Below the pieces are notes generated by a model. It saw nothing but the letters and a program-made list of their open reading frames with translations. It was not told where the DNA came from and did no database searches. DNA of 64,000 nt from Cytophagales bacterium (GTDB lineage Bacteria; Bacteroidota; Bacteroidia; Cytophagales; Cyclobacteriaceae), in contig JADBYQ010000005.1 in assembly GCA_020402945.1 (NCBI GenBank), forward strand, positions 1-64,000, given 5' to 3'. Below are positions 44,113 through 50,981 of this stretch, one piece after another (positions within the stretch are counted from its first letter, which is position 1; every line of letters begins with the position of its first letter). Both the position numbers and the translations under genes were made by a program.

Positions 44113-45537
44113 ATGATATCAAGAAGAAAATTCATTCAACAAGCAAGTGCAGCGGCTGCCTTCACCATTCTCCCTCGGTTTGTTTTAGGTAAGGGATTTG
44201 TTGCCCCTAGCGATAAACTGTACATCGCGGGTATCGGTGCTGGCGGCAAAGGTGGAAGTGATCTTTCCAGTTTCGCATTGAATCCAAAAGCAGAGATTGC
44301 CTTTCTTTGTGATGTTGATGATAGACGCGCAGTAGATTCGCGAGCGAAATTTCCAAAAGCAAAGTATTACAAAGACTATCGTGTAATGCTCGATAAAGAG
44401 CATAAACATATTGATGCAGTTTCTGTATCTACACCAGATCATAATCACGCTGTACAAACTATGGCAGCCATACAGTTGGGCAAGCATGTTTACGTTCAAA
44501 AACCCCTTACTCATGATATTTTCGAAGCGCGCGCACTTACGTTAGCAGCGAAAAAATACAAAGTGGTTACACAAATGGGAAACCAGGGAGCCAGCGGTGA
44601 CGGAGTACGTCAATTGATTGACTGGTATGAAGCAGGAATCATTGGTGATGTGCATACTGTTTACTGCTGGACAGATCGCCCTGTATGGCCGCAAGGGATT
44701 GCGTGGTCAACCCAAAAAGCAGAGATACCAAAAGAGTTAGACTGGAATCTATGGCTCGGCACCGCACCTGATAAGGACTATGTTGAGAAATTAGTTCCCT
44801 TCAATTGGAGAGGTTGGTGGGACTATGGTACAGGAGCACTCGGAGATATGGGTTGTCATTTGATTGAACCTCCTTTCCGTGTGTTGGGTCTCAACTATCC
44901 AACTGATGTAACGGCAAGTGTGGGCAGCGTGTATGTAGATGAATTCAAGAGAGGGTATTTCCCTGAGAGCGGACCTCCCTCCTCTTTTGTCACAATGTCT
45001 TTTCCAGCGAGAAATGGAAAATCTGCGGTTAAACTTCATTGGATGGATGGAGGCATTAAACCGGAGAGGCCTGAAGAACTAGGCCCCAATGACCAAATGG
45101 GAGATGGCGGCAATGGCTGCATATTTATTGGCACAAAAGGGAAAATGATGTGTGGTACTTATGGAGCACAGCCTACCCTACTACCAAAATCGCGCAATGC
45201 AGAAGTCACTGCACCAGAAGCAATCAAAAGAGTACCCGGTGGGCCAGATCCAGGTCACTATGTTCAGTGGGTGGATGCCTGCATTGCCGGCTATGAGAAA
45301 ATAGAATTGAGTTCGGATTTCAAAATTGCAGGCCCGCTCACCGAAACAATACTAATGGGCAACTTGGCCATTCGCAGCTATGATATTAGAAAACCTAAAA
45401 TTGATAAACCAAATCAATTTGACTACCCCGGACGAGGCATCAAACTACTATGGGATGGCGAAGCTATGAAGGTGACCAATTTCGATGAAGCAAATGCTTT
45501 TGTGAAAAGAGAATACCGAAAAGGATGGGGCTGGTAA
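44113..45537 (+). CDS. Gfo/Idh/MocA oxidoreductase with Tat signal
   Basis: 474 residues. The start SRRKFIQQASAAAAFTILP is a twin-arginine signal. The Rossmann motif is IAGIGAGGKGGSD, followed by SVSTPDHNHAVQTMAAI and the EKP-like motif YVQKPLTHDI (QKP instead of EKP). Substrate-binding C-terminal domain with GCHLIEPPFRVL. Predicted to act in the periplasm on a sugar or keto-sugar, with the GMC and subunit 3 gene products upstream (22 bases away). The combination recalls keto-glycoside forming and removing systems. Confidence 0.9.
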   Translation: MISRRKFIQQASAAAAFTILPRFVLGKGFVAPSDKLYIAGIGAGGKGGSDLSSFALNPKAEIAFLCDVDDRRAVDSRAKFPKAKYYKDYRVMLDKEHKHIDAVSVSTPDHNHAVQTMAAIQLGKHVYVQKPLTHDIFEARALTLAAKKYKVVTQMGNQGASGDGVRQLIDWYEAGIIGDVHTVYCWTDRPVWPQGIAWSTQKAEIPKELDWNLWLGTAPDKDYVEKLVPFNWRGWWDYGTGALGDMGCHLIEPPFRVLGLNYPTDVTASVGSVYVDEFKRGYFPESGPPSSFVTMSFPARNGKSAVKLHWMDGGIKPERPEELGPNDQMGDGGNGCIFIGTKGKMMCGTYGAQPTLLPKSRNAEVTAPEAIKRVPGGPDPGHYVQWVDACIAGYEKIELSSDFKIAGPLTETILMGNLAIRSYDIRKPKIDKPNQFDYPGRGIKLLWDGEAMKVTNFDEANAFVKREYRKGWGW

Positions 45538-45558
45538 ATTTTTATAAAGGGATTCGCT

Positions 45559-45566
45559 TACCTTTG
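45559..45566 (+). promoter_or_regulatory. Bacteroidota -7 promoter element for the ACMSD-like gene
   Basis: TACCTTTG matches TAnnTTTG and ends 18 bases before the ATG at 45585. It separates this gene from the redox cluster upstream. Confidence 0.6.
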
Positions 45567-45584
45567 TAAAATTACCAAGTCAGA

Positions 45585-46595
45585 ATGCTGAAAATCGACA
45601 GCCATACGCACATCCTCCCCAAAAAAATGCCCAATTGGAGCGAGAAGTTTGGCTATGGCGATTTCATTTATCTCCAACACCACAAAAAAGGAGTTGCAAA
45701 AATGATGCGCGGAAATCAATTTTTCCGTGAAATCAAAAGCAATTGCTGGGAAGCTGAAGAAAGAATCGAAGAATACAAACAATTCAATACCCAGGTTCAA
45801 GTTGTTTGCACTATTCCTGTAATGTTTTCCTATTGGGCAAAGTCGTTGGATTGCCTTGCCCTCTCTGAATTTTTGAATGATCATATCGGCAAGCTGGTCG
45901 AGAAATACCCTAGGCAATATATCGGACTTGGAACAGTGCCCATGCAAGATGCAGAGCTTGCGGTAAAAGAATTGGAACGATTTAGAGAGATCGGGCTCGT
46001 TGGCTTACAGATTGGCTCTAACATTAATGACGAAAACTTAAACGAAGAACGCTTCTACCCTATTTTCGAAGCCTGTGAACGATTGAATTTGGCGGTGATG
46101 GTTCACCCTTGGAATATGATGGGTGAAAAACACATGCAGCGCTATTGGTTGCCTTGGTTGGTGGGAATGCCCGCTGAGACATCACGTGCAATTTGTTCAA
46201 TGATTTTTGGAGGCATTTTTGAAAAGTTGCCAAAACTTCGAGTGATGTTTGCCCATGCCGGAGGATCTTTTCTGCCAACAATCGGCAGAATAGAGCATGG
46301 ATTTGATTGCCGCCCGGATTTAGTGGCCATCGATAACAACTTTAATCCACGGAATTACATCTCAAAGTTTTGGGTGGATAGCATTACGCATGACCCGCTC
46401 ATGTTAGAGTATGTTTTGAAGCTACAAGGATCAAAAAAAGTAATGCTAGGCTCAGATTATCCATTCCCTTTGGGTGATTTAGAAATTGGCAAGTTTATTG
46501 AAGAGATGAATCTAAGCGAGCAAGTAAAGGAAGATGTATTTTGCAACTCCGTGTTAGAATGGCTCGATTTGCCAAAAAGTAAATTTATTAATTGA
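45585..46595 (+). CDS. Amidohydrolase, ACMSD-like decarboxylase
   Basis: 336 residues of the metal-dependent TIM-barrel amidohydrolase 2 family. Metal ligands are seen in IDSHTHILPKKMP (HxH), VMVHPWNMMG, FAHAGGSFLPTIGR and GSDYPFPLGD. The sequence order and the YPRQYIGLGTVPMQD segment match 2-amino-3-carboxymuconate-6-semialdehyde decarboxylase, an enzyme of the kynurenine/anthranilate degradation routes. No other gene of that route is in the window, so a different carboxylated substrate is possible. Overlaps or abuts the following gene. Confidence 0.87.
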   Translation: MLKIDSHTHILPKKMPNWSEKFGYGDFIYLQHHKKGVAKMMRGNQFFREIKSNCWEAEERIEEYKQFNTQVQVVCTIPVMFSYWAKSLDCLALSEFLNDHIGKLVEKYPRQYIGLGTVPMQDAELAVKELERFREIGLVGLQIGSNINDENLNEERFYPIFEACERLNLAVMVHPWNMMGEKHMQRYWLPWLVGMPAETSRAICSMIFGGIFEKLPKLRVMFAHAGGSFLPTIGRIEHGFDCRPDLVAIDNNFNPRNYISKFWVDSITHDPLMLEYVLKLQGSKKVMLGSDYPFPLGDLEIGKFIEEMNLSEQVKEDVFCNSVLEWLDLPKSKFIN

Positions 46596-46603
46596 CATAC
46601 TCT

Positions 46604-47233
46604 GTGATTAAAGCCAATCTCCTGTTTTTTCTATTCAGCATCGTTTCCGTAGTTACGCTCGTTGCGCAAACCGAGAAAGAAAAAATTCAGCAAATAGAAA
46701 CGCAAAAGCAAATAGATAAACAACGAAAACTCACCACAAAACTCGATTCAGCGATTCGTCTAATGGAAGAAGGTCAATACGAACAAGCTGACGCAAAATT
46801 CAAGGCGGTTTTAAGAGAAATCAAAAGCGTACCGTCCGATTTAACCTACCATTTTGGAAAGAACTCTTTCCTGCTCGGAAAATACAAACAAAGCGTTGAC
46901 TGGCTGACCAAATATATACAACTGAAGGGAACAAGTGGTCAATTTTCAGAAGCGGCCGTTGGGTGGCTATCGCAGGCTGAAGGAGAATTAATCAAAGAAA
47001 AAGAACGCGAGGCAAAACTAGCATCGGAAGTACTATCCAGTGATTTTATGATCGACTGTGGCCCTACGGGAAAGGTAGCCTGCACTATCTGCAAAGGGTC
47101 GACAGTTGTTGTGAAGAAAAATTACTTTGGAGATACTTATTCTACTTGTCAATACTGCCACAAATTAGGCTATCTCACGTGCGAAGAATACAATCTGCTG
47201 CTCAAAGGCAAATTAAAACCAAGTGCTGAATAG
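46604..47233 (+). CDS. Exported protein with TPR-like helices and C-terminal zinc-ribbon
   Basis: 209 residues from GTG 46604, which gives a compact signal peptide (IKANLLFFLFSIVSVVTLVAQ); a TTG at 46592 overlapping the previous stop is the alternative. The middle is helical and TPR-like (RLMEEGQYEQADAKFKAVL). The C-terminus has two CxxC pairs in ACTICKGS and STCQYCHKLGYLTC, as in DnaJ-type zinc-binding modules. A zinc ribbon outside the cytoplasm is unusual. Function unknown. Confidence 0.75.
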   Translation: MIKANLLFFLFSIVSVVTLVAQTEKEKIQQIETQKQIDKQRKLTTKLDSAIRLMEEGQYEQADAKFKAVLREIKSVPSDLTYHFGKNSFLLGKYKQSVDWLTKYIQLKGTSGQFSEAAVGWLSQAEGELIKEKEREAKLASEVLSSDFMIDCGPTGKVACTICKGSTVVVKKNYFGDTYSTCQYCHKLGYLTCEEYNLLLKGKLKPSAE

Positions 47234-47269
47234 CAATCTTTCGCTGGCTGAGAATTTCTACGATATCTC

Positions 47270-47277
47270 TATCTTTG
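47270..47277 (+). promoter_or_regulatory. Bacteroidota -7 promoter element for trhO
   Basis: TATCTTTG matches TAnnTTTG, ending 18 bases before the trhO ATG. Confidence 0.6.
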
Positions 47278-47295
47278 CAACCTTGAAGTTAGATT

Positions 47296-48363
47296 ATGCC
47301 ACTCTATAATCGCATCAGCGGAAAAGAACTGAAGGCCAAGTTAAAGGAAGCACGCGAACCGCGTTCGACTATTTCTTTTTATAAATACCATCAACTGTCG
47401 GATCCCAAGGTGTTTAGAGACAAACTCTACCAATTATTTGAATCCGTGCAGGTGTTAGGGCGCATCTATATAGCTAACGAGGGAATCAATGCGCAGATCA
47501 GCGTGCCTACTGAACATCTAGATTTCTTTAAAAACCAATTGTATAGCATTCCATTCTTAAATGGCGTTCGACTCAATACCGCAGTTGACGATAACGGCAA
47601 GTCATTTTTTAAATTGAAAATTCTGGTTAGGAACAAGATCGTTGCAGATGGATTAAACGATGAAACCTTTGATATTACCAATCGAGGTATACATGTTGGC
47701 GCGCGCGCGTTTAATGAACTGGCTGAAAAAACCGACACAATTATTGTGGACATGCGCAATCACTACGAAAGTGAAGTGGGGCATTTTAGAAATGCTATTC
47801 GCCCCGATGTCGATACGTTCCGGGAAGAGTTAAAAGTGGTGGAAGAACTACTTCACGAAAAACGCGACCAAAATCTATTGATGTACTGCACCGGTGGCAT
47901 TCGTTGTGAAAAAGCAGGTGCCTGGTTTAAGCACCGCGGCTTTAAGAATGTTTTCCAATTAGATGGAGGTATTATTGAATACGCCAAGCAAGTAAAAGAA
48001 CAAGGATTGGAGAATAAATTTATCGGTAAAAATTTTGTTTTTGACGAGCGCCTTGGTGAACGTATAACAGAAGATGTAATTAGCAAATGTCATCAGTGCG
48101 GAAAGCCCTGTGATGACCACACGAACTGCAAAAATGATGGCTGCCATTTGTTATTCATTCAATGTAAAGAATGTGCTGAACGTTTTGATGGATGCTGCAC
48201 CACTGATTGTAAAGAAACGATTAGCCTGCCGGTAGAGGTACAAAAAGAAATTCGCAAAGGAATCAACAAAGGGCGACAAGTATTTAAAAAAGGAAGAGTG
48301 CTAAAGGTTGAGAATCAAAAAGAAGTGAGAAGTAAGAATTTGGAATACAGAAGTCAGATATAA
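47296..48363 (+). CDS. trhO: Oxygen-dependent tRNA uridine(34) hydroxylase
   Basis: Makes 5-hydroxyuridine at tRNA position 34 (YceA/TrhO family, rhodanese-containing). 355 residues: the N-terminal acylphosphatase-like domain contains GRIYIANEGINAQISVP; the rhodanese domain has VDMRNHYESEVGHF and the catalytic Cys in MYCTGGIRCEKAGAW; the C-terminus has a Cys-rich cluster (KCHQCGKPCDDHTNC .. CKECAERFDGCCTTDC). The last residues (KEVRSKNLEYRSQI) are encoded by the left arm of an inverted repeat and look like a recent extension. Confidence 0.93.
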   Translation: MPLYNRISGKELKAKLKEAREPRSTISFYKYHQLSDPKVFRDKLYQLFESVQVLGRIYIANEGINAQISVPTEHLDFFKNQLYSIPFLNGVRLNTAVDDNGKSFFKLKILVRNKIVADGLNDETFDITNRGIHVGARAFNELAEKTDTIIVDMRNHYESEVGHFRNAIRPDVDTFREELKVVEELLHEKRDQNLLMYCTGGIRCEKAGAWFKHRGFKNVFQLDGGIIEYAKQVKEQGLENKFIGKNFVFDERLGERITEDVISKCHQCGKPCDDHTNCKNDGCHLLFIQCKECAERFDGCCTTDCKETISLPVEVQKEIRKGINKGRQVFKKGRVLKVENQKEVRSKNLEYRSQI

Positions 48364-48418
48364 AATGTGAGTAGTAACAATCAAATAAATCTACATTCTA
48401 ACTTCTACCTTCTTTTTT
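48317..48418. repeat. Inverted repeat overlapping the trhO 3' end
   Basis: The left arm AAAAAGAAGTGAGAAGTAAG (from 48317) matches the reverse complement of the right arm (48391-48418), AAAAAAGAAGGTAGAAGTTA, at most positions. The left arm lies in the last trhO codons, the right arm just before mogA. It may form the 3' hairpin of the trhO mRNA. Confidence 0.55.
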
Positions 48419-48429
48419 GACCTAAATTG

Positions 48430-48954
48430 ATGATTAGAATTGGCATTATTAACGTTTCTGACCGCGCTAGCAAGGGTATCTATGAAGATACTCCCGGTCA
48501 GGCGATTGTTGCCACACTCAATGAATACTTGACGAGTCCGTGGGAAAAAGAATATGCAGTAATCCCCGATGAACAATCGCAAATAGAAAAAATGCTCATC
48601 GAGATGGCCGATGAAAAACAGTGCTGCCTGATTGTAACTTGTGGTGGAACGGGACCGGCCAAGCGAGACGTCACACCAGAGGCGACAGAAGCCGTGTGTG
48701 ATAAGATGATGCCCGGTTTTGGCGAATTGATGAGAACTACGAGTCTGCAATCTGTTCCAACCGCAATATTATCTCGTCAAGCGGCTGGTATTAGAAATAG
48801 AACTTTAATTATAAATTTGCCTGGGAAGCCGAATGCAATCCGTCAGTGTTTGGATGCAGTATTTCCGGCTATTCCTTATTGTATTGATCTCCTGGAAGGT
48901 CCGTTTTTGCAGTGCAATGAGACAGTAATAAAGGTTTTTAGACCAAAACAATAA
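48430..48954 (+). CDS. mogA: Molybdopterin adenylyltransferase
   Basis: Adenylylates molybdopterin in molybdenum cofactor synthesis. 174 residues from the ATG at 48430 (a TTG lies one codon upstream). MoaB/Mog fold motifs: IGIINVSDRASKGIYEDTPG, LIVTCGGTGPAKRDVTPEAT and LIINLPGKPNAIRQCLDAV. No other molybdenum cofactor gene is in the window. Confidence 0.93.
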   Translation: MIRIGIINVSDRASKGIYEDTPGQAIVATLNEYLTSPWEKEYAVIPDEQSQIEKMLIEMADEKQCCLIVTCGGTGPAKRDVTPEATEAVCDKMMPGFGELMRTTSLQSVPTAILSRQAAGIRNRTLIINLPGKPNAIRQCLDAVFPAIPYCIDLLEGPFLQCNETVIKVFRPKQ

Positions 48955-48992
48955 ATACGTGAATTGAGTATTGCCCTTTAAAAAGCAAATCT

Positions 48993-49973
48993 ATGGCACG
49001 AATTAAATATTACTACGACACTGAAACCTGTAAATATGAGCGCATAAAAACCACCTCGGGCGACATTTTTTTAAATGCGCTTGGATTGCTTTCACTCACG
49101 CTGGCTATGGCCGTTGGTTTAGTTGTTTTGTACAGCAACTACTTTGAATCACCCCGCGAATTACTTCTATCCAATGAAGTAAAGGAGATGGAATATCTAT
49201 ATCAAAATTTAAACAAGGAAGTAAGCAAACTGGATAACGAACTTGCCCATTTAGAGCATCGAGACGACAACATCTATCGCGCTGTGTTAGGTGCTGAGCC
49301 AATAGACAAGAGCGTCAGAGAAGCAGGTATTGGGGGCGTGGATCGGTATGAAGACATCAAAAAGAAGGACCTCGTGCACGAAGATTTCCTTATCAAATTG
49401 CACGAACGAGTAGATAAGTTAAAGCGTAAAGTCTACATAGAATCAAAATCTCAGGATGATGTGATTGCTTTAGCGGAAAATAAAGAAAAGTTATTTGCTG
49501 CAATCCCTGCTATTCAACCTGTTGCCAACAAAGAATTGATTGCGCTCGCTTCTGGATTTGGCATGCGTATTCATCCTGTGTACAAAGTTCGCAAAATGCA
49601 CACGGGTGTCGATTTTGCAGCAGCCATTGGAACACCCATCTACGCTACTGCAGATGGTATCATCGATAAATTAGAAGTTAGCTTTAGCGGGTATGGAAAA
49701 CAACTGGAAATCGACCATGGTTTTGGCTATCGCACGCGGTTTGCTCATATGCATGGTTTTGCCGTGCGATATGGCCAAAAAGTAAAACGAGGAGACCTGA
49801 TTGGGTATGTGGGTGAAACAGGTCTTTCTACTGCGCCTCATTTACACTACGAGGTTTTTGTAAATGGTATTCACGTAAATCCTATTCATTATTTCTTCAA
49901 TGACCTGAATGCCAAGGAGTATGAAAAGGTCATCGAACTGGCCTCGATTGAGAATCAATCGCTGGGTATGTAG
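48993..49973 (+). CDS. M23-family (LytM) peptidase, membrane anchored
   Basis: 326 residues: cytoplasmic start with basic residues, one membrane helix (LLSLTLAMAVGLVVLYS, about 32-50), a coiled coil (about 65-160) and a C-terminal M23 domain with ligands in FGMRIHPVYKVRKMHTGVDF, RFAHMHGFAVRYG and PHLHYEVFVNG. The intact HxxxD and HxH motifs suggest an active peptidoglycan endopeptidase of the type found in Bacteroidota cell-division or cell-shape systems. Confidence 0.93.
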   Translation: MARIKYYYDTETCKYERIKTTSGDIFLNALGLLSLTLAMAVGLVVLYSNYFESPRELLLSNEVKEMEYLYQNLNKEVSKLDNELAHLEHRDDNIYRAVLGAEPIDKSVREAGIGGVDRYEDIKKKDLVHEDFLIKLHERVDKLKRKVYIESKSQDDVIALAENKEKLFAAIPAIQPVANKELIALASGFGMRIHPVYKVRKMHTGVDFAAAIGTPIYATADGIIDKLEVSFSGYGKQLEIDHGFGYRTRFAHMHGFAVRYGQKVKRGDLIGYVGETGLSTAPHLHYEVFVNGIHVNPIHYFFNDLNAKEYEKVIELASIENQSLGM

Positions 49974-50051
49974 AAAAATGCTTTGTCACAGCTACCCTAG
50001 CTCAATAAAAGTTATGAAGAATAAACTAACTTTAGGGTAAGTAATCTTATA

Positions 50052-50981
50052 ATGCTGAAAAGGATATTCATCGTAATTGTTACCTGTCTTTCCGTATTTC
50101 AATCAGTCGCCCAAGGATGCAGTGATGCAGGTTTCTGCACGATGGGTGCAATGAAGCCTGATCAACCTTACAATAAGAAGCTCGAGTTTAAACTTCGCAC
50201 TATGGAGCTGAGCTTTTATCGTGGCACTACTAATCTCACACCGATTGTGTATGTAACTACTGTCGATCTAAACTTTAGTTTGAACAGGCGAACTACGTTT
50301 CAGGTTAAATTGCCTTTTCAGTTTGTGGATGGTAAACTGGCATCCACCTCATCTCTGGGAGATATCTCGCTTTGCTTCACTCGCAATATCTTTTCGTCAG
50401 ACAGGTTTGATGTTAATCTTTCCATTGGCGGCAAAATCCCCACCAATTCGTCCAATAAAAACACGCAGGGACTGCCCCTACCCATGTACTACCAAACCAG
50501 TTTGGGTACGTATGATGCGATAGCAGGTCTCTCGTTAGTTAACCGCAATTGGTTATTCGCAACAGGTATCCAAGTTCCACTAAATCAGAATAACAATGAA
50601 TTCATCTGGGCGGCTTGGGATGGCACAGAGGAGGAAGCCTATGTAGATCGATACACACAAGCGAAAGATCTGAAGCGAGGGGTTGACGTAATGCTTCGTG
50701 TAGAAAGAAATTTTCGGTTGTCTCGTTTCAATTTTTCGGTTGGGTTGTTACCGATCTATCGAATTACAAGGGATGAGTTTACTAACTCCAGAGGCCAGCG
50801 AATCATTTCTGATGAAGCAATGGGTTTAGCACTATCAGGAATTGTCACAGGCGGATATAGTTTCAATACCCAATCCGGACTTCGGCTTTTGCTCGGACAC
50901 AAAATTGTTCAACGAGAGTTAAATCCTGATGGACTTACCCGCGAGTTTGTTAGTTCCCTTACTTATATTCACAGATTCTGA
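50052..50981 (+). CDS. Predicted outer-membrane beta-barrel protein paired with CHAT protease
   Basis: 309 residues, signal peptide (IFIVIVTCLSVFQSVAQ) then GCSDAGFCTMGAMKPD with two cysteines, and repeated amphipathic strands (LEFKLRTMELSFYRG, RTTFQVKLPFQFVDG, FNFSVGLLPIYRITR) ending in SSLTYIHRF with a terminal Phe, the typical outer-membrane barrel signature. Its stop overlaps the CHAT gene start by one base, so the two are translationally coupled. It may be a transporter or receptor. Confidence 0.8.
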   Translation: MLKRIFIVIVTCLSVFQSVAQGCSDAGFCTMGAMKPDQPYNKKLEFKLRTMELSFYRGTTNLTPIVYVTTVDLNFSLNRRTTFQVKLPFQFVDGKLASTSSLGDISLCFTRNIFSSDRFDVNLSIGGKIPTNSSNKNTQGLPLPMYYQTSLGTYDAIAGLSLVNRNWLFATGIQVPLNQNNNEFIWAAWDGTEEEAYVDRYTQAKDLKRGVDVMLRVERNFRLSRFNFSVGLLPIYRITRDEFTNSRGQRIISDEAMGLALSGIVTGGYSFNTQSGLRLLLGHKIVQRELNPDGLTREFVSSLTYIHRF

